Assembly: GCA_005772855.1 (NCBI GenBank)
Contig: SXIK01000214.1
Coordinates: 1-45,330 of the forward strand
Length of the DNA stretch: 45,330 bases
Source of the DNA: Planctomycetia bacterium
Lineage (GTDB): Bacteria > Planctomycetota > UBA8108 > SXIK01
Reading direction: 5' to 3'
The notes beneath the pieces are model-generated. The model did not search any database, had not been told where the DNA came from, and saw nothing but the letters and a program-made list of their open reading frames with translations. Of this stretch, positions 26,250-34,285 are shown piece after piece. A program made the translations under genes and the position numbers. Each line of letters starts with the position of its first letter. The stretch's first letter is position 1.

Positions 26250-26978
26250 TCAAAACTTGCGCCACTCGACGGCAAAGTTGTTCAACACCAGGAAGAAAGC
26301 CGTCATGCTGACCGCGTAGACTATGTCCACGGGGTTCACGAGGCCCTTCGCAAAGTTTTCGAAGTGGTACAGAGAGCCGAACCAGCCAAGGCCAGTGCCA
26401 AGCCTGCCCACAACGTTGTTAAGGGCCTGAACCACCTGCGGGAAACCAATCCCCCATAGAATAAAGAGCACCACCATGGCGGAGAGTAAAGCCACGATCT
26501 GATTCTCGGTCATGGCCGAAATTGCCGAGCCCACGGAAATGTAGACGGCGGCGAGACAAAGCGCCCCCAGGTAGCTGGCGAAGATGACGCCCCAGTCCAG
26601 ATCCACGACGAGCGACACCGAAAGGGGCACAGTCATCGTCAGGAGAAGAGTGATCACCATCACCGAGTAGCCCGCAAGGAACTTGGCGATCACGAGCTCC
26701 CAGGACTTCAGCGGCAGGGTCATCAAGAGCTCAACCGTGCCGGACTTCTTCTCCTCGCTCCAGAGCCTCATGGTAACGGCCGGGATCAGGAGAGCAAAGG
26801 TCAGGGGCAAAATGCTGTAATAGTTGCGGAGATCCGGGTTCGGCTGCTGAAAGAATGGGTTGTAGAAGAAAAAGAAGACTCCCATCACAACAAGGAATGC
26901 ACAGATAAATATGTAGGCGATGGGGCTCGTGAAGTAGCTCATGAGCTCTCGGCGATAAATGGTCAGGATATTTCGCAT
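26250..26978 (-). CDS. GldF-like ABC-2 type transporter permease
   Basis: The 242-residue protein has six predicted membrane helices: YIFICAFLVVMGVFFFFY; YSILPLTFALLIPAVTMRLW; AGYSVMVITLLLTMTVPL; ASYLGALCLAAVYISVGSAI; IVALLSAMVVLFILWG; and a C-terminal VYAVSMTAFFLVLNNF. The ABC-2 permease signature RLWSEEKKSGTVELLMTLPL lies between helices 2 and 3 and contacts the ATPase. Length and layout match GldF-type permeases. The gene is 24 bp behind the ATPase gene and 12 bp ahead of the GldG-like gene, so one transcript is likely. What is moved is unknown. Confidence 0.9.
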   Translation of the reverse strand: MRNILTIYRRELMSYFTSPIAYIFICAFLVVMGVFFFFYNPFFQQPNPDLRNYYSILPLTFALLIPAVTMRLWSEEKKSGTVELLMTLPLKSWELVIAKFLAGYSVMVITLLLTMTVPLSVSLVVDLDWGVIFASYLGALCLAAVYISVGSAISAMTENQIVALLSAMVVLFILWGIGFPQVVQALNNVVGRLGTGLGWFGSLYHFENFAKGLVNPVDIVYAVSMTAFFLVLNNFAVEWRKF

Positions 26979-27002
26979 GGCTGGGTATGCTTTCTTCTCC
27001 GC

Positions 27003-27950
27003 TCAGGCCGACTTTGCCGGCCGGGACGCGGTGAGCTTCAGGTAGACTTCCTCAAGACTCCGGCTTTCCGGTTCGAGGATGGACAACGACCAGCCGCCAT
27101 CGCTCACGGCCCGGTGGACGGAAGTGCCCAGGTCGCAATCAACGCGACCTCGCACACGGTAGTCGCAAGAGTGGTCCGTGGTGCGAATCACCTCGACGGA
27201 CTCAACACCCGCCACAGTGCCCAGCCTTTCGCGGACAGCACCCTCGGGCCCCTGGATTCTGGCCCGGAAAATCTGCTGCCCCGAGGCCCTCGCCTGGAGC
27301 TCATCTGGCCTGCCGTCGGCGACAAGCTTTCCATCCTTGATGATCACGATTCGAGTGCAGATCGCAGAAATCTCTTGCAAAATATGGGAACTAAAGAGAA
27401 CCAACTTCGTCTTGCCAAGCTCCCTCAAGAGCTCGCGGATCTCAATAATCTGGTGCGGATCGAGTCCGCTCGTGGGCTCGTCCAGAATGAGGATGGGCGG
27501 GTCGTGGATCAAGGCTTGCGCCAGCCCGACTCGCTGCCTGTACCCCTTCGAGAGGTGCCCCACGTTCTTCTTCAGCATCCGCTCGATCTTCACCTGGGAA
27601 ACAACCCGGTCGATGGCGCCCTTCAGGGCCCTGGCATCAATTTGCCGCGCCTTTCCGGCGAACTTGAGGTAGTCGATGACGCGCATGTCGTGATAGAGTG
27701 GGGTGCTCTCGGGTAAGTAGCCGATACTTTGCCGCACCCCCAGCGAGTCTTCCAGCACGTCGAAGCCATTCACCCGGACAGTGCCCGAGTCGGCGACGAG
27801 GTAGCAGGTGAGTATCTTCAAAGTCGTCGACTTGCCGGCCCCGTTGGGCCCCAGGAAGCCAAGGATCTCGCCCTTCCCCACCTGGAAGGTCACGTGGTTG
27901 ACGGCGACGGTGGCGCCGTAACGCTTCACGATGTCTTGAACTTCAATCAT
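27003..27950 (-). CDS. ABC transporter ATP-binding protein (GldA-like)
   Basis: The 315-residue ATPase has Walker A GPNGAGKS at 34-41, signature LSKGYRQR at 133-140, Walker B ILILDEP at 153-159 with the D-loop SGLD, and a switch His in FSSHILQE. The signature Ser-Gly is SKG rather than SGG, common in the GldA/CcmA-type ABC-2 exporters. A C-terminal extension of about 90 residues (after IIKDGKLVADG) is typical of that branch. It is the first gene of the GldA-GldF-GldG-DUF4340 operon on the minus strand; the 111 bp up to the PKS stop codon at 28062 presumably hold its promoter, though none is obvious. It energises the GldF-like permease. Confidence 0.93.
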   Translation of the reverse strand: MIEVQDIVKRYGATVAVNHVTFQVGKGEILGFLGPNGAGKSTTLKILTCYLVADSGTVRVNGFDVLEDSLGVRQSIGYLPESTPLYHDMRVIDYLKFAGKARQIDARALKGAIDRVVSQVKIERMLKKNVGHLSKGYRQRVGLAQALIHDPPILILDEPTSGLDPHQIIEIRELLRELGKTKLVLFSSHILQEISAICTRIVIIKDGKLVADGRPDELQARASGQQIFRARIQGPEGAVRERLGTVAGVESVEVIRTTDHSCDYRVRGRVDCDLGTSVHRAVSDGGWSLSILEPESRSLEEVYLKLTASRPAKSA

Positions 27951-28061
27951 GCAATCAACCTCCGGAGCCTGTCTCTGGAAGACCGGTGGAGCCCGGTTCC
28001 CGGACTTGTATGAGTGGGTAGATGATGGAGGCGCAACCGATTCGCGGAAAATCTGCCGTAA

Positions 28062-29153
28062 TCACCACTCAAGGGCCACCAGCTCCGTAGAAAGGCCGGG
28101 TCCGAAGGCCAAAATCAGCCCCCGGTCTCCACCGACTGCCTCCGTTTGCACCCGCGCTATGCCCAGGAGGATCCCCGCCGAGGACGGATTGCCGTGCTCC
28201 CGGAGGACGTCGAGCGAGGGACGGGCAGCCTCCTTGCCCAGGCCCAGCCCCTCGACGATGAGGTGGATGATTTTTTCGCTCCCGGGGTGGATGATCCAGC
28301 GCTGAACGTCCTCGAGCGCCCAGCCCAGATCGCTCAGGAAGTCCGGCACAAGCCGGCAAGCAGCGTCACGAACCAGACGGGGAAGCTCCCTTGCAAGCAC
28401 GATGTGGAACCCCGTCGAACGCAGGTCAAAGCCCAGATGGTGCTCCGTGTTGGGCTCCACATGCGAGCGGGCGCCCACAATCCGTGGACCTCTCAGCGAC
28501 GGCAGAGGCGGGGTGTCATCGGTCCCAAGAATGCACGCCACGGCGGCATCGCCAAAGATGGCACTCGCCACGATGCTCTGGGGAGACAGATCCTCCCTTT
28601 GAAAACTCAGGGTGCAAAGTTCAACGCTGAGGAGGGCGGCCAGGTCAGCGCGGCGAAGGCTGCCGAGACAACCAGTGGAGCCCGGGTGGGCATCGACGAG
28701 CTCGGCAGCCCTGGCCAGGGCTGCTGCACCACCCGAGCAGCCCAGCTCCGTCATTGGAATCCTGCGAACGAAGGGGGAGAGCCCGAGCGATGCAGCAATC
28801 GCGACGTCCGCCGATGGGATGGTGACCCCGGTGCACGAAACGCTCACCAGGGAGTGGAGACGCTCGGCCTGGAACGGGCCCGCTCGCAACGCGCCTCGCA
28901 GGGCCGCGCCCCCCCACTCGGTCCTGGCCCGGCGGTAAAGGAGGTTGCGCTGCGTGAAGGCCGGCAGGTCGCAGGCCTCCTGTCGCGAAAGAATCGAGCC
29001 CCGCGATTCGATCCCGTTGCGATCCAGAGTCTCCTTCCAGCGTCCAGCGCCAACCCCCTCGCCCGAGAGCCACTGCGTGAAGGATTCGCGAATTTCGTCG
29101 CGAGTAAGCGTATGAGGCAATTTGGCCGAGTGAAGAGCCAGGATGCGGGCCAT
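28062..29153 (-). CDS. Type III polyketide synthase (chalcone/stilbene synthase-like)
   Basis: The 363-residue protein carries the complete Cys-His-Asn triad of type III PKS: Cys139 in ELGCSGGAAAL, His289 in IIHPGSEKI and Asn322 in HGNPSSAGIL. The C-terminal hallmark is AFGPGLSTELV (GFGPGLTxE in chalcone synthase), and FGDAAVACILG matches FGDGAAAxIVG. These homodimers condense malonyl-CoA onto an acyl-CoA starter to make pyrones, resorcinols or naphthol-type products. No methyltransferase, oxidase or isoprenylcysteine methyltransferase-like gene is beside it, though such partners often accompany bacterial type III PKS, so it appears to stand alone. ATG 29153 gives the normal N-terminus but has no good ribosome site. 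Family certain; product unknown. Confidence 0.92.
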   Translation of the reverse strand: MARILALHSAKLPHTLTRDEIRESFTQWLSGEGVGAGRWKETLDRNGIESRGSILSRQEACDLPAFTQRNLLYRRARTEWGGAALRGALRAGPFQAERLHSLVSVSCTGVTIPSADVAIAASLGLSPFVRRIPMTELGCSGGAAALARAAELVDAHPGSTGCLGSLRRADLAALLSVELCTLSFQREDLSPQSIVASAIFGDAAVACILGTDDTPPLPSLRGPRIVGARSHVEPNTEHHLGFDLRSTGFHIVLARELPRLVRDAACRLVPDFLSDLGWALEDVQRWIIHPGSEKIIHLIVEGLGLGKEAARPSLDVLREHGNPSSAGILLGIARVQTEAVGGDRGLILAFGPGLSTELVALEW

Positions 29154-29231
29154 CCGCGCATTGTCAGCAGCGCGGCATGGCTTGTCGAACTGAATCTTGA
29201 TAAAGCCACAGGAAAAGCGCCCAGCACGCGC

Positions 29232-31343
29232 TCACTTCAAGACCGTCCTGGCAGAATTCAGGTTCTCCCTATAACTCTGGAGATCGCACCCCGTCAAGTC
29301 GCGTAGACGGCGAGCGGCGTCCCTCGCAAGGACATCGTCCTTGCCGCGCCTCGAGAAGATGAACAGGACGAGATTCTCTGTCGCAACATCAAAGGAATGC
29401 GCCTCGAGTTGCCGTACGCCCTCTTGATAGTACTGCTCCTCCAGCTCCTCAACTCGGCCCATTGCATCCTCCGCCACCTTTTCTCCGAGCCTCACACCGA
29501 GTCGACGGAGCGCCTCCTCCCTCGTCAGCCCCTCACTCGGATCCGGAGGCACATTGCGAGCTGGGTCGCCGACCACGACGCGGTCCTTGACCTCGACTTG
29601 CACTGTGACCCAGCGATCCTTGAAGACGGAGCGCGACTCGAGCCGAAGCTTGTACCTCGCCGCCGCCTCGGCGCGTGTAACCACCTCCAGAGTGGGATAG
29701 ATCAGCGAGTCCCACTCGAGTTGCAAGCCCTCCGCCGCGATCGACGCGAGCAACACCTCGGCCTGTGCCAGCTCAGCTCTTTCGAGGCGCACCCGCCCTG
29801 CCGCAAACAGTCGCTTGTGAGGCGGCACCGCAGCCTCGAGCATCACGGCCCTCGCCACCGAAATTCGCGCCGCCTCCACTGCCCGCGCCGCAACATACGC
29901 CTCGGAATTGGGCACCCTGTGGAACGTTTTCAAGTAGCGTGAGCGCTCCGTCCCGTGAAACGACTCGTTCTTCATTAGATGGAAGTCCAGATCCTCGATC
30001 TCGATCACCATCTCCGGCGTTGTCGGATTCGGCCCGCTTCCGGAACGTCCCTCGCAAATCGCTCCAGAGGCGTCCTGCGCGGCCTGACGCACGGAATCTT
30101 CGAATGCCGCGGCTGCTTCACCCGACACATCCCAGAGGTCGCGTCGAGCCCGAAGGGCACCCGCCTCGAGGCGAGGAAGGTCCACCTTGAGTGCTGGATG
30201 GAGGCGTCTCTCGATGGAGGCTTCCATTCGCTCCAGGGCCGCTTTCACCTCGAGGCTCGACTTGTCGGCTTCGAACGCGAGGGAGTACTGGAGGAGGGAG
30301 CAGCCCGCAAGACCAAGATCCTCGAACCTGCGCGCATCGAGCAGGTGTTTCCGCTGAAGCTCGCGCCGAAAGGATCCCCGCAGCTCGAGACCCTGGACAT
30401 GTTCGGGCTCCACGCTCAACAATCGCTCGATTGCAAGAAGGGCGCCGCGCCAGTCTCGTTCCCTGGCCTTGTAAACGGCTTCCTGGTAGGCCTCTTCCAG
30501 TAGACGACGCGAGACACGGGCATGTGCCGATTGAGCACCCTCGTGCGACGCATGGGCAAGGGAAGCCGCAAGGAAGCAAGCCTGTGCGAGCGACAGGTCC
30601 CCTCGCACCTCGGCCGCGAGGCCCTCTGCGTGCTTCCGGGTCCCCTCGCTCGCTCGTTCGAGAAGGTCCAGGGCAGAGTCCACCTCCGCACGGAGAGCCA
30701 ACAGACTCCTGCGAGTCTCGCCACCGTCTCCCTGCTCCCTTGGATCCTGTGCGAGCATGAAGAAGCTGTCCTCATCTCTCTGAATCAGAGTTTCCAGGTC
30801 CTCTCGGAGGCGCAACCACTGAATGCCAAGTTCAAACAAACTCTGGGGGTCCTCCGGCAGGGGCCCCTCGCACGTCGTTTTCCGAAGCGGCACAAGATGA
30901 GCCCGAACAAGCCCCTCGAGAGCCTCGCGAATCTCGCCCTCGACCGAGGTCGAGGGCCGTTGCGCCATTGCCCAGACACGCGCGTAACCTTCGACAAGCT
31001 CGAGTGAGGAGGGATCGTACTCCATGGCAAGGGCAAAACCCTCGATGGCTAACCCAAGGTCTCCAGCTGCTTCCGCCTGGAGCGCCTTTTCCTGCTCCAG
31101 ATGCGCGACGCGACGACCTGCTTCCCTGAGCGCAGTGAGATGGAGTGGGCAAGGACGCTGGGAGTACGCCTCCCAGAGCAGGTAATAGGCCTGCCGATAG
31201 TCCCCTCGAGCCAGCAGGTCGCTCCCTTTACGGAACTCTGATCGGCCCGCACAGCCAAGCAAGAGGCAACCCGCAATGGCAACAAACGCACAGGGCGTTG
31301 GTGCTCGCAGCCCGGTGGAGGGTGTCACCTTTGAAGATATCAT
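29232..31343 (-). CDS. Large lipoprotein with tetratricopeptide-like helical repeats
   Basis: This protein of about 703 residues has a lipoprotein signal (FVAIAGCLLLGC, lipidated Cys near residue 31). The rest is predicted almost wholly alpha-helical, with TPR-like pairs such as GSDLLARGDYRQAYYLLWEA, AAGDLGLAIEGFALAMEYDP, VYKARERDWRGALLAIERLL and a final YYQEGVRQLEAHSFDVATEN. A middle region (about 440-640; ENESFHGTERSRY, LRLESRSVFKDRWVTVQVEV) is more beta-like and is not recognised. ATG 31343 is chosen because it starts the signal; the frame is open 39 bases further. It is probably periplasm-facing and could assemble envelope complexes, but that is inference. It lies 78 bp ahead of the PKS gene. 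Confidence 0.7.
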   Translation of the reverse strand: MISSKVTPSTGLRAPTPCAFVAIAGCLLLGCAGRSEFRKGSDLLARGDYRQAYYLLWEAYSQRPCPLHLTALREAGRRVAHLEQEKALQAEAAGDLGLAIEGFALAMEYDPSSLELVEGYARVWAMAQRPSTSVEGEIREALEGLVRAHLVPLRKTTCEGPLPEDPQSLFELGIQWLRLREDLETLIQRDEDSFFMLAQDPREQGDGGETRRSLLALRAEVDSALDLLERASEGTRKHAEGLAAEVRGDLSLAQACFLAASLAHASHEGAQSAHARVSRRLLEEAYQEAVYKARERDWRGALLAIERLLSVEPEHVQGLELRGSFRRELQRKHLLDARRFEDLGLAGCSLLQYSLAFEADKSSLEVKAALERMEASIERRLHPALKVDLPRLEAGALRARRDLWDVSGEAAAAFEDSVRQAAQDASGAICEGRSGSGPNPTTPEMVIEIEDLDFHLMKNESFHGTERSRYLKTFHRVPNSEAYVAARAVEAARISVARAVMLEAAVPPHKRLFAAGRVRLERAELAQAEVLLASIAAEGLQLEWDSLIYPTLEVVTRAEAAARYKLRLESRSVFKDRWVTVQVEVKDRVVVGDPARNVPPDPSEGLTREEALRRLGVRLGEKVAEDAMGRVEELEEQYYQEGVRQLEAHSFDVATENLVLFIFSRRGKDDVLARDAARRLRDLTGCDLQSYRENLNSARTVLK

Positions 31344-31389
31344 CACTTCGCGAGGCAGGCAAACAAGCGGGACAAAGCCCAACCCTGGT

Positions 31390-31593
31390 TCAGTAACGAA
31401 CCTGTGAGCGGTGGCTCCTGGCCTTGTTCAGTGAACTGCCGCAACCCTTCCCACAGCCCGAGCCGCAGCCTGTTCCCTTGCCGGAAAGCAGTCGCCAGGC
31501 CTTGCGAAACCAGTGAATCGCGAGCAGGAGAGCCAGGATGAGCGTCACAAAGAGAGCGATCCAGTACTGCGTCGTCGAATCGAGCGAGATCAC
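31390..31593 (-). CDS. FeoB-associated Cys-rich membrane peptide
   Basis: The 67-residue protein has one membrane helix (YWIALFVTLILALLLAIHWF), a short basic stretch and the Cys-rich tail GKGTGCGSGCGKGCG. This is the pattern of the small Cys-rich proteins encoded behind feoB, which may bind iron or an Fe-S cluster. GTG 31593 overlaps the feoB stop codon (GTGA, four bases), which fixes the start and implies coupled translation. The frame is open further upstream inside feoB but that part is not real. It completes a feoA-feoB-Cys-rich operon. Confidence 0.8.
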   Translation of the reverse strand: MISLDSTTQYWIALFVTLILALLLAIHWFRKAWRLLSGKGTGCGSGCGKGCGSSLNKARSHRSQVRY

Positions 31594-33863
31594 AATCGAC
31601 TCCCAACCTGGTAGAGGATGAGCGACGCGACGTAGGCTAGCGCCGTCATGTAGGAGAACGCAAATATCGCCCAGCGCCACGAGTTGCTCTCCCGCTTGAT
31701 GGTCGCCACGGTGGCGCCGCACTGGCAGCAGAGCGCAAAGAAAACCAGGATTGAGAGCGCGACGGGGACGTCATAGACCGGTACGCCCGGCGCCACGGGG
31801 TCGTCGGTTTCCCTCACGGCACTCTTCAAACTGTCCCGGAGCGCGTTCGACCGTTCATCGACGTCCTGTCCGAGATTGTAGATAATCCCAAGCGTCGAGA
31901 TCACCACCTCGCGAGCCGGAAAACTCGCGAGGACCGCCATCGAGATCTTCCAGTCCCAACCGAGAGGCCGGAAGAACGGCTCGACGGCGCGTCCCGCCTG
32001 ACCGAAGAAGCTCTCGCGCAAGAAATCGCCAGCCTCGGACTGCGAAACCGCGGCGAGAGCGGCGAGGCGCGCCTCGCCCTCGGGCACCTCCCGCGCCACG
32101 CGATCGCGCTCCAAGGTGTGCCTGACAGCGATCTCGCCCCGGTGGGGAAAATATGCAAGCGCCCAGACCACAACAGCCATTGCAAGGATCGTGGTCCCCG
32201 CTCGCAGGAGAAAGGCGACAGCCCTCTCATACAGGCGGTACATAACACCACGCAGAGCTGGCACCTTGTAGCTCGGCAGTTCCATCACAAAAGGTGCCTT
32301 GGCACCCTTCAGAAGCGTGCGTCGAAGCAGCCAGGCCACCATGACGGCGGTCACGATGCCCAGAACGTACAGCGCAAACAGCGTCAACCCCTGGAGCCCC
32401 ATACCCACGAAGATACTTCGGTCGGGGATGAAGGTTCCTATGAAGATCGCGTAGACAGGCAGTCTCGCCGAACAGCTCATGAGGGGCGTCACCAAGATGG
32501 TGGCAAGCCGGTCGCGACGGTCCTCGATCACCCGGGTGGCGATAATGCCCGGAACGGCGCACGCAAAGCCGGAGAGCATGGGAATGAACGACTTCCCCGA
32601 AAGCCCGCATTTCTGCATGATCCTGTCCATCAGGAACGCGGCCCGTGCCATGTATCCACAGTCTTCAAGGAGTCCAATGAAGAGAAACAGGATCAGGATC
32701 TGAGGCAGGAAGACGACGATCATCCCAACGCCAGCAATCACTCCATCGACGAGGAGGCTTCGAAGCGCGCCCTCGCTCATGGAGGCCTCGACCACAGCTC
32801 CAAGCGCCTGGAAGAGCCCATCAAGGCCCTCCATGAGCGGCTTCGCCCAGGCGAAAATGGACTGAAAAACAAGCAGCATCACGCCGCCGAAAACCACGAA
32901 TCCAAGGACCTTGTGCGTGAGGAGCCGATCGATACGCTCGCTCGGGGTCGTTCTGCGAACAGCCGTACGAGTTACGCAGCCCACCAGGCGCTCCCGTACC
33001 CACCCATAGCGCACCTTGGCCTCAAGGGCCGGCAGCTCCATCGGGCCAGCCACCGCGCGGCGAACCGCCTCGAAATGCTCAAGCCAGGGCTGACCGAGGG
33101 CCTTCACAATCCGGCCCTCCGCATGTCCACCGCGATCAATCACGGCCCTGAGGACCTCAAAGCTGTGAAGCTTGCGTCCCTCGGCCCGCTCGAAGAGAGG
33201 ACTGACCTCTCGGGTAAGAACCTCCACTTTTTCGTGGAGTTCATCGTGAAGCTTGAGTGATCTGGGCCCGGAGGCCGGCCCCCCGAAGCCCGAGACACGA
33301 GTCCGGGCCGCAACATCATGAAGCACCGCTTCCAGCTGAGAGAATCCCAATCCTCGATGACCTTCGACGGGCACGACGGACGCGCCCAGCGCGGACGAAA
33401 TCTTCTCTGCATCGATCGAGATGCCCCGGGCCTGCGCGATATCGATCATGTTGAGCGCAACGACCACGGGCACGCCGAGGTCGAGAACTTGCGAGAGCAG
33501 GTAGAGGTTTCGCTCGAGGTTCGAGGCGTCCACGACCTGGAGCACCAGGTCCGGAGGAGGCTCACCCTCGGCGTGCCCCAGGAGCAAGTCGACCGCGACC
33601 ATCTCGTCGGGCGAGTGCGCCGCGAGACTGTACGTGCCGGGCAAGTCAATGAACTCCATGTCGAGTTCACGGATTTTCCGGTGGCCAGTTTTCTTCTCGA
33701 CCGTGACCCCCGGGTAGTTCGCAACCTTCTGGGAAAGGCCCGTTAGCCGGTTGAAGATCGTGCTCTTGCCGGCATTTGGGTTTCCGACGACCACAACACG
33801 GATGCGCCGCGGGACCACGGGCTCAGCCGGTGTCCCCTGGCTATGGACCCGAGCGGATGTCAC
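31590..33863 (-). CDS. feoB: Ferrous iron transport protein B
   Basis: The 757-residue protein is the inner-membrane Fe(II) importer. The N-terminal G domain has G1 GNPNAGKST (27-35), G2 in NYPGVTVEKKTG, G3 DLPGTYSL and G4 NMID. A helical domain follows, then the FeoB membrane domain with two Gate regions (VFLPQILILFLFIGLLEDCG; LLRAGTTILAMAVVVWAL), and MLSGFACAVPGIIATR and MSCSARLPVYAIF carry the conserved Cys residues of the pore. GTG 33863 has GAGG about six bases upstream and overlaps the 3' end of feoA by 23 bp. About 140 residues between G4 and the membrane domain include a variable linker. The C-terminus keeps QCGATVATIKRES. Confidence 0.95.
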   Translation of the reverse strand: MTSARVHSQGTPAEPVVPRRIRVVVVGNPNAGKSTIFNRLTGLSQKVANYPGVTVEKKTGHRKIRELDMEFIDLPGTYSLAAHSPDEMVAVDLLLGHAEGEPPPDLVLQVVDASNLERNLYLLSQVLDLGVPVVVALNMIDIAQARGISIDAEKISSALGASVVPVEGHRGLGFSQLEAVLHDVAARTRVSGFGGPASGPRSLKLHDELHEKVEVLTREVSPLFERAEGRKLHSFEVLRAVIDRGGHAEGRIVKALGQPWLEHFEAVRRAVAGPMELPALEAKVRYGWVRERLVGCVTRTAVRRTTPSERIDRLLTHKVLGFVVFGGVMLLVFQSIFAWAKPLMEGLDGLFQALGAVVEASMSEGALRSLLVDGVIAGVGMIVVFLPQILILFLFIGLLEDCGYMARAAFLMDRIMQKCGLSGKSFIPMLSGFACAVPGIIATRVIEDRRDRLATILVTPLMSCSARLPVYAIFIGTFIPDRSIFVGMGLQGLTLFALYVLGIVTAVMVAWLLRRTLLKGAKAPFVMELPSYKVPALRGVMYRLYERAVAFLLRAGTTILAMAVVVWALAYFPHRGEIAVRHTLERDRVAREVPEGEARLAALAAVSQSEAGDFLRESFFGQAGRAVEPFFRPLGWDWKISMAVLASFPAREVVISTLGIIYNLGQDVDERSNALRDSLKSAVRETDDPVAPGVPVYDVPVALSILVFFALCCQCGATVATIKRESNSWRWAIFAFSYMTALAYVASLILYQVGSRL

Positions 33864-34083
33864 GCTCGACCTCGATCATGCCTGCCTCGGATTTTCGCAG
33901 CGACAAATGGTAGTCGGTAAGCTCCACCTCCAGGGGATCACCCAGAGGAGCAAACCTCACGAGACGAACCGGCGCCCCCGCGACAAAACCCATCTCACAG
34001 AGCCGTTGAAAGATTGCACCCGTGCCCCGGCAACGAAGCACCCGGGCGTGATCGCCGGGCTGGAGGTCCTTGAGTGTCACCAT
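33841..34083 (-). CDS. feoA: Ferrous iron transport protein A
   Basis: The 80-residue SH3-like protein starts VTLKDLQPGDHARVLRCRG and has RLCEMGFVAGAPVRLVRFAP and ELTDYHLSLRKSEAGMIEVE, the normal FeoA pattern. FeoA is cytoplasmic and assists FeoB. ATG 34083 has GAGAGG about 10 bases upstream. It is the first gene of the feo operon; the 202 bp before it hold a candidate operator at 34152. Confidence 0.93.
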   Translation of the reverse strand: MVTLKDLQPGDHARVLRCRGTGAIFQRLCEMGFVAGAPVRLVRFAPLGDPLEVELTDYHLSLRKSEAGMIEVERDIRSGP

Positions 34084-34121
34084 GCTTGCTGCGCCTCTCG
34101 TTTGATCGATATAGCGAACAA

Positions 34122-34164
34122 TGGTTTTATAGCACGAACTCTAACGACATGGGAATGACATTCC
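34122..34164 (-). promoter_or_regulatory. Candidate feo promoter with palindromic operator
   Basis: GGAATG-A-CATTCC (34152-34164) is a perfect 6-bp inverted repeat 68 bp before the feoA start. On the minus strand TTCCCA is followed 18 bases later by TATAAA, a possible weak -35/-10 pair, with the palindrome overlapping the -35. The spacing of the half-sites is not that of a standard Fur box, and DtxR/IdeR boxes also differ, so the regulator is unknown. The rest of 34084-34285 shows nothing else. Confidence 0.35.
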
Positions 34165-34285
34165 TGGTCCCACGCGCCGCAAATGGTTGGCGGCAATCCC
34201 TGGTGAGCGCGGGACCCCGAAGGGGGCATCCAGGGCCGCGGAGCCACACCCAATCTCGCCGCTTCCAAGGAGCGCTTCAGCACCT

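Noticed and set aside
32118-33260. Plus-strand open frame of 380 codons opposite feoB
   Set aside because: It is antisense to a fully recognisable FeoB with all G motifs and has no domain of its own.
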